A stretch of DNA of 64,000 nt from Crocinitomicaceae bacterium (GCA_021325675.1 JAJTCM010000001.1:744001-808000), one strand, 5' to 3'; counted from the stretch's first letter, positions 14,048-23,312 are shown. Made by a program: numbers and translations. Notes: a model not told the origin generated them from the sequence alone.

Positions 14048-17000
14048 ATGAATCAACACTTTCTACAAATTTCCATAAAAAGATTATTGGAAAATACAGT
14101 CGTGCTGTTTGTCTTTGCAGCAGCACTGATTTCACCGTTTAATGGCAATGCACAAGGCAATGAACAAGCTAATGCGCAATTGGCAAAATCCAGTCAACAG
14201 TTCTTCATCGAAAATAAGGGCCAGTGGCCGGAAGAAGTATTGTATCTCGCCCGAATGGGTGGACTGGATGCCTGGATTACAAAAAAAGGGGTGTTATACA
14301 CCTTTTACAAACTGGAAAAGAAAAAAGAAAATACTTCTTTGGCACAGCAAATCGAAATACTTGATAAGTTTGATCAACAAAGTGAAATGCGCAGCATCAT
14401 CGGGCACCGGGTGTGGGCTAAATTTCAAAACGCCAATACCGACCCTGGTCATGAAAGCAAACAAAAGCTGGAAGGCTATTACAATTATTTAATCGGGAAT
14501 GATCCTGGGAAACACGCCAGTAATGTAGGTTTATACAAAGAAGTCCTGGTAAAAAATGTATACACCGGTATTGATGCCCGTTATTATTTTGACGGGAGGA
14601 ATTTACGCTACGATTACATCGTGTATCCCGGAGCTGATTACAGGCAAATCCAGGTTCAGCTGGAAGGAGCGCTTAGCAGTAAAGTCAAAGATAAGGACCT
14701 CGTGTTTACAACCCGTTTCGGGGAGGTGAAACAGGCGGAATTATACGTTTACCAGGACCTGGAAAAAAAACGTCAAGCCATTGGCGCAACCTGGCAGAAA
14801 AAAGGTGAAAATTATGGTTTTTTGCTTAGTAATTATGACCCTACAAAACCAGTAGTTATAGATCCGTTGATTTATTCAACCTATATAGGCGCTGCTAACT
14901 ACAATGATGAAGGCTATTCGATAGCCGTAGATGCATCAGGTAACGCTTATGTAACAGGAAGAACGAATTCAGCCACCTATGATATCACGCCGGGGGCTTT
15001 TGATAATTCCCTGGGAGGTCATAACGCTTTTGTTACCAAGTTGAATACTTCGGGTACAGCGCTCATTTACTCGACTTTTATGGGAGGGGATATTTTCGAG
15101 GTGGGTAATTTCATTGTAGTAGATGATTTGGGCAATTCCTATGTGACGGGATCTACAATTTCAAGTGATTATCCTATAGTGGCGGGAGCATTTCAAAACA
15201 CAAATGGGGGTAGTCATGATGTTTTTGTAAGCAAGCTCAACGCAACCGGCACCGCACTCGTCTATTCCACATATGTCGGAGGAAGCGGAAATGATGTAGG
15301 CCGTGGAATTGCCTTGGATGCCTCAGGTAATGCATATATAATAGGGTATACCAGCTCAAGCAATTACGATGTTACTGCCGGGGTCTTTCAAAGTACGAAG
15401 GGAGGAGTGACCGATGATGTTTTTGTTACCAAACTTAATGCCACGGGTTCTGCGCTTCTCTATTCGACTTATATTGGAGGAAGCGGAACTGATTTAGGCC
15501 GTGCAATTGCCTTGGATGCCTCAGGTAATGCATATATAACAGGGTCTACCGCCTCAAGCAATTACGATGTTACACCAGGAGTTTTCCAAGCTGTTTTAGG
15601 GGCAAATAAAGATATTTTTGTTACCAAACTGGATTCAACAGGCACAGCGCTTCTTTATTCAACTTATATTGGAGGGAGTGGATATGAAGATGCTTACTCC
15701 ATAGCGATAGATACTTCCGGTAATGCTTACGTGACAGGATGGACAGAATCTGCTGATTATGATGTCACTCCGGGGGCATTTCAAAGTACCAACGAGGGCT
15801 ATAGTGATATTTTTGTGACTAAGCTCAGTCCTAATGGCGACACACTTGTTTATTCTACCTATATGGGAGGTAGCAGTTATGATAGGAGTACATCCATACA
15901 GCTAGATGCTTCAGGTAATGCCTATGTGGCGGGAGGAACATCTTCAATTAATTTTGACATCACCCCGGGAGCTTTTCAAACTAGTTGTGAGGTATCTGGT
16001 GATGTTTTTGCGAGCAAGCTCAGCCCTATGGGTATACCCATCTATTCTACCTTCATTGGAGGAAGCTGGAATGATATGGCTAGTGCTCTTGTTCTGGATG
16101 CTTCAGGTGTTGCTTACATCACAGGATCAACCTATTCAACTGACTTTGATATTAGTCCGGGAGCATTTCAAAGCACTAATAACCAGGTTGATGAATTGTA
16201 TTTTGACGTTTTTGTGACAAAGATCTGTTTGGATTATCCCCTTAGCACCTCTTTGATGTCAGCTCCGGAAACGGATAATCAAATTGTATGCATGAATACC
16301 GGTATCAGCTCAATCGTATATGTAGCCTCAGGTTCAACGGGAGCAAGCTTTAGTGGTCTTCCAGCCGGGGTAAATGCTTCCTGGAACAACGATACCATAA
16401 CGATTAGCGGCACACCAACAGAACCGGGTGTTTTTAACTACCAGTTGAATATATTGGGTAACTGCGGTGCCACAATATCGGGAACCATTACCGTTCCGCT
16501 TATCGTTACGGCCAATGCCTCTGTAACGAACGTTTGTGCCGGGACCCAGGTTGTCTTGAGCGGTAGCGGTTGGGATGGTGCTTCCTACTCCTGGACGGGC
16601 GGAGTCATTGATGGCGTGGCTTTTGTTCCGCTGGATACCACAACCTACATTGTAACCGCTACAGACACAAATAATTGTACCAATACAGACAGTATTACCG
16701 TAAATGTAAGCCAACTTCCACTGCCAACTGTGAGCGCTAGTGCATCTGTGACGACAATTTGTGCGGGAGCTTCAGTAACCTTAACTGGCGGCGGGGCCCA
16801 AAGTTATTCCTGGTCCGGTGGGATATCAGATGGGGTAAGCTTTACTCCTTTTGCGACTACCACTTATATTGTAACCGGAACAGATGCCAATATGTGCTTT
16901 GATAGCGCTTCAATAACGATACAGGTAAATCCCTTACCGCTTGTTACAGCCTTTACAACGGCTACGACCATTTGTGCCGGATCTCCCGTTACCCTCACAG

Positions 17001-17614
17001 GCGGCGGTGCGTTAAGCTATTCCTGGACTGGCGGTATTAGCAATGGCGTAGCTTTTACCCCTTCGGCAACTGCAAGCTATACTGTAACAGGAACAGACAT
17101 TAACAATTGCAGCAATACAGCAAGCAGAACAATTACGGTCAATGCCCTGCCAAATACGGCAACTACGGCAAACGGCCTTACTATTTCTGCAATCCTGGCC
17201 GGCGCAGCATATCAATGGATTGATTGTGACAACAATAACACCGCTATCCCAAACCAAACGAACCGGAATTTCACAACGGCTGTAAATGGGAATTATGCCG
17301 TAATCATTACCCAAAACGGCTGTTCGGATACTTCGGCCTGTATTACCATAAATACGGTTGGGATCACTGGACCGGGCGACATAAAAAACTTAACGGTTTA
17401 CCCGAACCCCAACAATGGAACCTTTACCATCAGTGCTGAAAATGAAGGAAAATATAGCCTTGTTAATGAATTGGGGCAAACGGTCAGGGAATTTGAGCTG
17501 AACGCTGCCAATAAATACACGGCACCGGTAAAAAACTTAAGTACCGGGGTATATTATATTGTTGGCTTCACTAACACTGAAGTATTCAAGCAGAAAGTAA
17601 TAGTAACGGAATAA
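14048..17614 (+). CDS. SBBP-repeat surface protein with T9SS type A sorting domain
   Basis: This 1188-residue protein has a signal peptide ending near residue 36 (FAAALISPFNGNAQ). Next comes the domain that usually precedes SBBP repeats (FFIENKGQWPEEVLYLAR near residue 52). Seven SBBP repeats of about 60 residues follow (residues 276-727, each with YSTYIGGSG, then LDASGNAYVTG and TPGAFQ). An Ig/cadherin-like segment comes next, then three to four Ig-like repeats around CAGxxVTLTGGG and SYSWTGG. The C-terminal sorting domain (VYPNPNNGTFTIS, GVYYIVGF) ends VFKQKVIVTE. It is exported by T9SS and probably adhesive. The gene sits between two copies of the rlmI 3' end. Confidence 0.9.
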   Translation: MNQHFLQISIKRLLENTVVLFVFAAALISPFNGNAQGNEQANAQLAKSSQQFFIENKGQWPEEVLYLARMGGLDAWITKKGVLYTFYKLEKKKENTSLAQQIEILDKFDQQSEMRSIIGHRVWAKFQNANTDPGHESKQKLEGYYNYLIGNDPGKHASNVGLYKEVLVKNVYTGIDARYYFDGRNLRYDYIVYPGADYRQIQVQLEGALSSKVKDKDLVFTTRFGEVKQAELYVYQDLEKKRQAIGATWQKKGENYGFLLSNYDPTKPVVIDPLIYSTYIGAANYNDEGYSIAVDASGNAYVTGRTNSATYDITPGAFDNSLGGHNAFVTKLNTSGTALIYSTFMGGDIFEVGNFIVVDDLGNSYVTGSTISSDYPIVAGAFQNTNGGSHDVFVSKLNATGTALVYSTYVGGSGNDVGRGIALDASGNAYIIGYTSSSNYDVTAGVFQSTKGGVTDDVFVTKLNATGSALLYSTYIGGSGTDLGRAIALDASGNAYITGSTASSNYDVTPGVFQAVLGANKDIFVTKLDSTGTALLYSTYIGGSGYEDAYSIAIDTSGNAYVTGWTESADYDVTPGAFQSTNEGYSDIFVTKLSPNGDTLVYSTYMGGSSYDRSTSIQLDASGNAYVAGGTSSINFDITPGAFQTSCEVSGDVFASKLSPMGIPIYSTFIGGSWNDMASALVLDASGVAYITGSTYSTDFDISPGAFQSTNNQVDELYFDVFVTKICLDYPLSTSLMSAPETDNQIVCMNTGISSIVYVASGSTGASFSGLPAGVNASWNNDTITISGTPTEPGVFNYQLNILGNCGATISGTITVPLIVTANASVTNVCAGTQVVLSGSGWDGASYSWTGGVIDGVAFVPLDTTTYIVTATDTNNCTNTDSITVNVSQLPLPTVSASASVTTICAGASVTLTGGGAQSYSWSGGISDGVSFTPFATTTYIVTGTDANMCFDSASITIQVNPLPLVTAFTTATTICAGSPVTLTGGGALSYSWTGGISNGVAFTPSATASYTVTGTDINNCSNTASRTITVNALPNTATTANGLTISAILAGAAYQWIDCDNNNTAIPNQTNRNFTTAVNGNYAVIITQNGCSDTSACITINTVGITGPGDIKNLTVYPNPNNGTFTISAENEGKYSLVNELGQTVREFELNAANKYTAPVKNLSTGVYYIVGFTNTEVFKQKVIVTE
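14873..16228 (+). repeat. Seven SBBP coding repeats
   Basis: Within the preceding gene, seven units of about 180-195 bases each encode a YSTYIGG start, an A-x-D-x-x-GNAYVTG strand pair and a TPGAFQ turn. Units 3 and 4 are especially alike at DNA level (for example GCCTTGGATGCCTCAGGTAA in both), which points to recent duplication or gene conversion. Confidence 0.85.
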
Positions 17615-17641
17615 AATCAGGGTCTTTATAACCTAAGCAAC

Positions 17642-17724
17642 ATCACTCCACCTGGATCACCAAACCTTTCAGGTATTCGCCTTCGGGGTGGAAAGCGCTG
17701 ATGGGATGATCCGCGGGTTGGTGC
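17642..17724. repeat. Direct repeat, right copy (3' end of the intact rlmI gene)
   Basis: Partner of 13788-13870. This copy forms the functional last 26 codons and stop of the methyltransferase gene. Confidence 0.92.
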
Positions 17725-18812
17725 ATTTGTTCCAGAATACGGACGTTCCTACCACTTTCGATTGCTGCGGCAATGATGGTGTTTGTAAACAAAAACTTGT
17801 CAACTACCTGCGAGCAGGAAAAAGTAAAGAGCATCCCGCCCGGCTTAATCTGGCGGATTGCGTGGGCGTTCAACCGCTTGTAGCCCTGGATTGCCTGGTG
17901 GCGCTTGTCGCGGTGTTTGGCGAAAGCCGGCGGATCGAGTACAATGATATCGTATTTTTCAGGTAATTCTTTGATATAATCCATGGTATCGGCTACGATA
18001 GACGTGTTTTTCGATACATAACCGTTGAGTACCACATTCGCGTCCGTGAGCTCAATGGCTTTTTTAGAACTGTCGAGTGAGTGTGTAAACGTTGCGCCGC
18101 CCTGGATAGCAGAAAGGCTGAAACCACCGGAATAGCAAAAGGTATTGAGCACTTTTTTGCCCAGGGAATATTTGCCGAGCAAGGCCCGGTTTTCGCGCTG
18201 ATCTATGAAAAAGCCTGTTTTTTGCCCGTTGATCCAATCGATTTCGTATTTCACGCCGTTTTCAAGGGCGATGTGCGGGGTTTCGCAGTTCCCGAAAATG
18301 TATTCGTTTTTTGCTTCAATGCGCTCCGGCAAGGTATCGGAAGATTTGGAATAAATAGCAGTCAGCTGGCTACCCAAAGCATGCTGCAAAGCATTTGAGA
18401 TCAAATCCAGCGAGCGGTACATACCGATGCTGTGGCACTGGATCACGGCTACACCGTTGTAAAAATCCACGATCAGGCCAGGCAATTGATCGCCTTCGCC
18501 GTGTACAAGACGAAAAATCGTATTGTCCTTGCGCAGCAGGTTGAGCTTCATGCGTAAATCCACCGCTTTTTGGAGCTGTCCGTTGAAGAAATCCTGGTCC
18601 AGCTCTGTTTCTTCAAAGCTCAGGATCCGTACGGAAATTGTGGCCGGCTGAAAATGCCCGACAGCCAAAAAGCGGCCTTTTGGGTCTTCCACACGTACGT
18701 TTTCACCTTCTTCGATCCCTTTTGTTTCAGAAATGATCGCCCCGGAAAAAACCCAGGGGTGACGACGTTCGATTGAATGGATTTTGGCTTTGTTTATTTT
18801 GATGCTTTGCAT
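17643..18812 (-). CDS. rlmI: Class I SAM-dependent 23S rRNA methyltransferase (RlmI-type)
   Basis: This 389-residue protein matches RlmI/YccW, which makes m5C at 23S position 1962 in E. coli. The PUA domain is N-terminal (KINKAKIHSIERRHPWVFSGAI, residues 4-75). A linker domain with GEGDQLPGLIVDFYNG follows. The Rossmann methyltransferase domain has LNTFCYSGGFSLSA (SAM-binding motif I, about residue 220), then DVVLDPP-like IIVLDPPAFAK (motif IV) and FTFSCSQVVD. Its 3' 83 bases recur 3.85 kb away, and a shorter diverged version is at 13043-13081, so the stop-codon region seems to be an insertion point. A -7 box is at 18821-18828. Confidence 0.93.
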   Translation of the reverse strand: MQSIKINKAKIHSIERRHPWVFSGAIISETKGIEEGENVRVEDPKGRFLAVGHFQPATISVRILSFEETELDQDFFNGQLQKAVDLRMKLNLLRKDNTIFRLVHGEGDQLPGLIVDFYNGVAVIQCHSIGMYRSLDLISNALQHALGSQLTAIYSKSSDTLPERIEAKNEYIFGNCETPHIALENGVKYEIDWINGQKTGFFIDQRENRALLGKYSLGKKVLNTFCYSGGFSLSAIQGGATFTHSLDSSKKAIELTDANVVLNGYVSKNTSIVADTMDYIKELPEKYDIIVLDPPAFAKHRDKRHQAIQGYKRLNAHAIRQIKPGGMLFTFSCSQVVDKFLFTNTIIAAAIESGRNVRILEQMHQPADHPISAFHPEGEYLKGLVIQVE

Positions 18813-18820
18813 AATTGCTG

Positions 18821-18828
18821 CAAAGGTA
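18821..18828 (-). promoter_or_regulatory. -7 box (TACCTTTG) of rlmI
   Basis: The plus strand reads CAAAGGTA. The minus-strand TAnnTTTG match ends eight bases before the ATG at 18812, giving a very short leader. Confidence 0.4.
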
Positions 18829-18890
18829 AGCAGAGAAAAGGTGCGGCCCGTCTTTTTTAACTGAATTTTCCTTAATTTGTAAAAAAATAA

Positions 18891-18898
18891 TATATTTG
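18891..18898 (+). promoter_or_regulatory. -7 box (TATATTTG) upstream of the 18936 gene
   Basis: An exact TAnnTTTG match, 37 bases before the start codon, in the divergent region shared with rlmI. Confidence 0.4.
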
Positions 18899-18935
18899 AC
18901 TTTCATTCAGTAACATGACACTATAAAACCACGCT

Positions 18936-20615
18936 ATGAAAAAATTGCTATTCTCTTTCCTGGTGCTTTTATTCAGCTCCATGGCTTTTACCCAAAGTTA
19001 TGAGCTCGTAAGCACAAGCAGCAAAAGCTATCATAAAAATTTATCCCGCTATTACCTAAGCGACATAACCGAGCTTTCAACCGGGGATTCCGGCACAGTT
19101 TACGGGAATGTACCGTGCTATTATCCCTCTGCTGTTTGCTACCATGATTTTTCCTGGCTGGGTAAACAAATCATTAAAAAACCTGATGGTATTTATGCTT
19201 TTTTAAATAAAGACCTGGATTCCATTTGGATAAACCCACTTGCTTCCGCGGGCTCATCCTGGCTTTTTTACAGGCTTGGAGCGGGTGTTTTTATCCATGC
19301 CTACATCTCTTCGCATACTCTTGAAACTTTTTGTGACGTCCAGGATTCCGTAAAAACAATTTCTTTTCAATGTTATGGTCCCGGCAACATCCCCCAAACC
19401 CATCCAATGAACATCCAGACCCTAAAAATCAGTAAAAACTATGGTTTTGTTTCAGGCCTGAATTTTTACATGTTCCCGACATCCATCGAAAAAATGAACC
19501 TTGTTGGGCGCACCGCACCGGATATAGGATTGATCCCCCCTACTGCCCCAGAAGTATTTAATTTCCAGCCGGGGGATGTCTTTAAATACCGGTACGAATA
19601 TTCCTGGGAAGATAATGTGGATATTCGTTTTAATCGCAGGATCACTTCCAGAACAGACCTTGAGCATGGTGTTCGTTACACGTATATCGAAGGGGAAGTT
19701 TACGATCATTTCAATGACCTCTCTTTTACGATGCATTATGGCTTTGATGTCAGTGAAGATACACTGGTATACAACTATGAAACATTCGACCAGAATATCT
19801 TTAGCCGTGTACCGCAAAGCAGCAACGGGGACACCCTTTTTGCGTATGATATTACCAGCCAATATGCAACACCGGTGGTATCGAGGATCATATACCCTGA
19901 GGTGAATTCAACAACTTCCTGTTTTACACCGTTTGACGGGGAAATCGACGATCATCATTATTTAAAAACCTCCTATGTGGAAGGCTTGGGTTTAGTGATT
20001 TCCGAAGAGCTGATTGCCGATCTTGATACGTGGACCACCCGAAAAAAAACAAGCCTCACTTCTTATAACAAGGACAGTGATACGACAAACGATTTTTCAG
20101 ACCTCTGTCAACAATTCCAAGGCTACATAAACTCCTACCTGAGATTGGGTTTTTCGACAACTGATCATTACATCATCGCCTACGAAAGTCCCGGTGACAA
20201 CTACCTTCACATGGACGATTTTACCAAAATTTGGTACAGGAACGGTATACCGTACGATACGACGAATGACCTGACACTTTCTAATATCACACAGGACGGA
20301 ACTTATACCCTCAAATTGTACAACCCCTTTTGTATGTTTACTACGGAAAATGAATTCGTGAATTACTTCGGAACGGCATCAATTGCTGAAACGGAACACG
20401 AAAAACTGGATATTTATCCCAATCCGGGCAATGGAATCTTCAACATTGATTCCGATAAAGAGCTTGCTTACAGTGTATTTTCCTCCGACGGCCGGAAATT
20501 ACTGGAAGGAACGACCAAAAATAAACAACTTGATCTCACCGGGATGCAACAGGGAATTTATTATATTTGCTTCGAAAACGCATCCAATAGCATTCGGAAG
20601 CTCATTAAAAAGTAA
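18936..20615 (+). CDS. Secreted protein with T9SS type A sorting domain, unknown passenger
   Basis: The protein has 559 residues. The signal peptide is MKKLLFSFLVLLFSSMAFTQ. The passenger (about residues 20-480) is rich in aromatic and acidic residues and shows no enzyme motif that I recognise. Features such as PGDVFKYRYEYSWEDN are typical of anonymous Bacteroidota T9SS cargo. The C-terminal sorting domain starts near residue 485: LDIYPNPGNGIFNID, then GRKLLEG and GIYYICFE, ending RKLIKK. It is exported by T9SS to the surface or medium. The next gene, a small lipoprotein, follows after 45 bases. Confidence 0.82.
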   Translation: MKKLLFSFLVLLFSSMAFTQSYELVSTSSKSYHKNLSRYYLSDITELSTGDSGTVYGNVPCYYPSAVCYHDFSWLGKQIIKKPDGIYAFLNKDLDSIWINPLASAGSSWLFYRLGAGVFIHAYISSHTLETFCDVQDSVKTISFQCYGPGNIPQTHPMNIQTLKISKNYGFVSGLNFYMFPTSIEKMNLVGRTAPDIGLIPPTAPEVFNFQPGDVFKYRYEYSWEDNVDIRFNRRITSRTDLEHGVRYTYIEGEVYDHFNDLSFTMHYGFDVSEDTLVYNYETFDQNIFSRVPQSSNGDTLFAYDITSQYATPVVSRIIYPEVNSTTSCFTPFDGEIDDHHYLKTSYVEGLGLVISEELIADLDTWTTRKKTSLTSYNKDSDTTNDFSDLCQQFQGYINSYLRLGFSTTDHYIIAYESPGDNYLHMDDFTKIWYRNGIPYDTTNDLTLSNITQDGTYTLKLYNPFCMFTTENEFVNYFGTASIAETEHEKLDIYPNPGNGIFNIDSDKELAYSVFSSDGRKLLEGTTKNKQLDLTGMQQGIYYICFENASNSIRKLIKK

Positions 20616-20660
20616 ACCTTGAACACGAAGTCTCACGAATTCATTTCTTCAAAAAAGAGC

Positions 20661-21047
20661 ATGGGAAAAATAATTCTCCCTGTTTTTTTATGCTGCCTGT
20701 TGTTTTCCTGTACTAAAAAGCAGCTGAAAGAAATGACAATTACCCTGCACCAGCCAATTGACCAGCAGGTATACCATAAAAACGATACTGTTTTTGTTAA
20801 AGCCGATGTGAGCTACGAAAAAGAGCCAAAAAACATAGCATTTTTCATCGCTATGGATATTACGGACGGCGATTCCAATTTTTTCAAGCGTACCATTCTG
20901 CCTTTAAAAACGCCTTACACGGTTAACGAATATTACGTGAACGAGTTTTCGGAAGAGACCCACGTCACTGTCAGCTACGGCAAGCGCCATGTGAAAACCA
21001 GCCAGATTTACGATATCGAAACCCTCGAATTAACTTTTTTACCTTAA
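20661..21047 (+). CDS. Small lipoprotein of unknown function
   Basis: I start at the ATG at 20661 (128 residues), because only that gives a proper lipoprotein signal: MGKIILPVFLCCLLFSC with the lipobox Cys at residue 17. The in-frame ATG at 20619 would add 14 polar residues in front. The mature part is beta-rich (MTITLHQPIDQQVYHKNDTV, then VFVKADVSY and THVTVSYG), consistent with a small Ig-like fold. It stands one base before the next gene in a tight run up to the ABC ATPase and the YihY-type protein. Confidence 0.7.
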   Translation: MGKIILPVFLCCLLFSCTKKQLKEMTITLHQPIDQQVYHKNDTVFVKADVSYEKEPKNIAFFIAMDITDGDSNFFKRTILPLKTPYTVNEYYVNEFSEETHVTVSYGKRHVKTSQIYDIETLELTFLP

Positions 21048-21048
21048 C

Positions 21049-21474
21049 ATGATTTTACACCTGCATTTTTTCCTGCTGAACGAAAATTTTTCCCCTGAAT
21101 ATGCGGAAGCCAACCACCAGGGCAAGGAAACCGAGAACAACCAGAAATACGAATGGGAAGACGAGCTGGAAATAGCGCATGTGGCGAAAATTGAAATCTT
21201 CCGGAAAGATAATATCCAGCTGGAAGGCTATCTCCCGAATGAAGAGTTCTTTTCCGTACAGCTGACAAGCATGTTCGTGATCGACCTGACAACTGAAAAC
21301 GGTGAACACGCCAGGCTTGGTGTTTCTGAAAGTATCCTGGACCATTTTGAACAAAGCGAAAATGCAGGCGAAACAACGCTGAACGTATATATCAAAGACT
21401 ACGAACCCCATGGCAATCCCGTTCCCGGAATTTATGTGGCTTCCAAAGAGTTTCCTCAGGACCTTGTTTTCTGA
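21049..21474 (+). CDS. Soluble hypothetical protein
   Basis: This 141-residue acidic protein has no signal peptide or membrane segment and no motif that I recognise. Strand-like parts (IAHVAKIEIFRKDNIQLEGYLP, then FFSVQLTSMFVIDL) suggest an alpha/beta fold. Its start lies one base after the lipoprotein stop, and its TGA overlaps the ATG of the ABC ATPase (TGATG), so it is translationally coupled to both. Reverse-strand open frames over this gene lack family features and are taken as shadows. Confidence 0.6.
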   Translation: MILHLHFFLLNENFSPEYAEANHQGKETENNQKYEWEDELEIAHVAKIEIFRKDNIQLEGYLPNEEFFSVQLTSMFVIDLTTENGEHARLGVSESILDHFEQSENAGETTLNVYIKDYEPHGNPVPGIYVASKEFPQDLVF

Positions 21475-22400
21475 TGCTGACTGTCAGACATATTTCCTTT
21501 ACCCGGCAAAAAACGATTCTCGACCAGCTTTCTTTCAGCTTAAAAGCAGGGAGCTATTTCGGGATCGTAGGTCCCAGCGGCGCAGGAAAATCAACCTTGC
21601 TTAAAATCATTGCCGGCCTGCTGGACGCTGATTCCGGGGAAATTATCCTCGACGGGCAAAAAGTCGCTGGGCCGAAAGACAGGCTTATTCCCGGCCACCC
21701 GGATATTCAGCTCGTAAACCAGGATTTCAACCTGGACCTGTATCACAGTGTTTACGAAAACTTAGTACTGAAAACCGCACATCTCCAGCACGAAATACGT
21801 GAAACCTATATCAGCGAGCTGCTGGGCCTGATGGAACTGGAAGAAGTGAGAAAACGGCAGGCACACCAGCTTTCAGGCGGTGAACAGCAGCGGCTTGCCC
21901 TGGCGCGTGCCCTCGCTTCAGAGCCAAAAATTTTGCTCCTGGATGAACCTTTTGCGCACCTGGACGCGCACATCAAACGGAAAATATCAGCTTACCTGGC
22001 CGACCTGAAGCGCATCCGGAAAACCACCCTGATCATTGTGTCCCACGACGGACAGGAAATTCTTCATTTAGCTGAGCGGATTGCTTATTTTCGTGATGGA
22101 AAATTCCAGCGCATAGCTTCTCCCCACGATTTTTACGATTCTCCCGCTTCTTTTGAGGAAGGCTTGTTTTTTGGCGAGCTCAACCGCATAAAGCACGGAA
22201 GGAAGGAAGTGCTTTTCCGCCCGGGCCAGTATCGCCTTCAACCCGCAGGCACAGGTGATTTCCAAATGGACGTGGCTTTCAAAAAAGAGCTTTTTTTCGG
22301 CGCTTTCACCCTGGGACAATTTAAATTCAAACAGCAAACAATTTATCTTCAGCGTAAAGACAATATCGATTTTTCTGAAATAAAAACTATATTTGTTTAA
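21474..22400 (+). CDS. ABC transporter ATP-binding protein (PotA/FbpC-like)
   Basis: This 308-residue ATPase has its ATP-binding domain in the first 225 residues. Walker A is GPSGAGKST near residue 33. The Q-loop region is NQDFNLDLYHSV, the signature is LSGGEQQRLALARAL, Walker B is ILLLDEPF with the D-loop AHLD, and the H-loop is IIVSHD. A C-terminal extension of about 75 residues resembles the TOBE-like regulatory part of importer ATPases. No permease or binding protein gene is adjacent, so the transport partner is unknown. It is fourth from last in no cassette of known type; the next gene, YihY-type, begins seven bases on and may be functionally linked. Confidence 0.82.
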   Translation: MLTVRHISFTRQKTILDQLSFSLKAGSYFGIVGPSGAGKSTLLKIIAGLLDADSGEIILDGQKVAGPKDRLIPGHPDIQLVNQDFNLDLYHSVYENLVLKTAHLQHEIRETYISELLGLMELEEVRKRQAHQLSGGEQQRLALARALASEPKILLLDEPFAHLDAHIKRKISAYLADLKRIRKTTLIIVSHDGQEILHLAERIAYFRDGKFQRIASPHDFYDSPASFEEGLFFGELNRIKHGRKEVLFRPGQYRLQPAGTGDFQMDVAFKKELFFGAFTLGQFKFKQQTIYLQRKDNIDFSEIKTIFV

Positions 22401-22407
22401 GCTAAAA

Positions 22408-23301
22408 ATGGAAAGCCAACGTTTCATACGCAGAATCTCCCTGAAGGAAATGTACGATCTCCTCAAGGAAACATTTATCTCCTTTTTCAAGGAAAAGGCT
22501 TTTTTACACAGCGCCGCACTTTCCTATTATACGGTTTTTACGCTTGTACCGATTCTTTACCTCAGTATCGTTACTTTCGGAAAAGTCATCGGGCAAAAAA
22601 CGATGGTGGAGATCATTTCTGAATTCCTCCAGGAAAACATCGGGATCCGTGATGTCAGCGGAATTATCGATTACCTGAACCAGATCAATTTTGAAAAAAC
22701 CAATATGTATATGCAGGTCATAGGCGGAATTACATTGCTTATTTCTTCTTCTGCCCTCTTTACGTCTTTACAGCACAGCATCAACGAATTTTTTGATATT
22801 GAGAAAAAATACGAATCCCGCCGGAAAATGATCTACGGCCACCTCGGTTCCCGGCTGACTTCCATTGGCTTGCTGGCTTTTTTCGGGATTATCGTAATTG
22901 CGACTTACTTTTTCCAGACGATCCTGATTTCGTTCGGAACAAAGATGTTCTCTAACCTGAGTACGGTCCAATGGGCGTTTCTAACACTCGCACAGCACTC
23001 CCTGGCGATTATTTCCAACATCCTGATTTTCTGGCTGATCTTCAAATACCTGCACCACGCTATTGTTCCCTGGAAAATGGCCCTGGCCGGAAGCGTATTT
23101 ACTTCTATTCTGCTTTATATCGGGCAGCTGCTGATCAAATATTACCTGACGCATTACTTTTTTGCGCGTGACACGGGTATCGCAGGTTCGATCCTGGTTA
23201 TCCTCGTCTGGATGTTTTATACGTCCCAGATCATTTTCCTTGGCGCTAAATTCATTGCTGTTTACGCTGCAAAAACCGGTCGTCCGCTTCAAATTGGTTA
23301 A
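22408..23301 (+). CDS. YihY/BrkB family inner-membrane protein
   Basis: I use the ATG at 22408 (297 residues); the upstream TTG at 22393 would overlap the ATPase gene. The YihY/BrkB pattern is clear: FISFFKEKAFLHSAALSYYTVFTLVPILYL near residues 23-50 as the first helix with its conserved A-L-S-Y-Y/F-T segment. Five more hydrophobic helices follow, with the characteristic VPWKMALAGSVF and SILVILVWMFYTSQIIFLGAKF near the end. The older name ribonuclease BN is wrong for this family. The role is unknown. An exact inverted repeat overlaps the stop codon. Confidence 0.88.
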   Translation: MESQRFIRRISLKEMYDLLKETFISFFKEKAFLHSAALSYYTVFTLVPILYLSIVTFGKVIGQKTMVEIISEFLQENIGIRDVSGIIDYLNQINFEKTNMYMQVIGGITLLISSSALFTSLQHSINEFFDIEKKYESRRKMIYGHLGSRLTSIGLLAFFGIIVIATYFFQTILISFGTKMFSNLSTVQWAFLTLAQHSLAIISNILIFWLIFKYLHHAIVPWKMALAGSVFTSILLYIGQLLIKYYLTHYFFARDTGIAGSILVILVWMFYTSQIIFLGAKFIAVYAAKTGRPLQIG

Positions 23302-23312
23302 TTTTTAACCAA
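23294..23312. promoter_or_regulatory. Perfect inverted repeat TTGGTTAA-TTT-TTAACCAA
   Basis: Two eight-base arms with a three-base spacer overlap the stop codon of the YihY-type gene, 52 bases before the XRE/S24 regulator gene. There is no T-run after the stem, so an operator, possibly autoregulatory, is at least as likely as a terminator. Confidence 0.45.
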
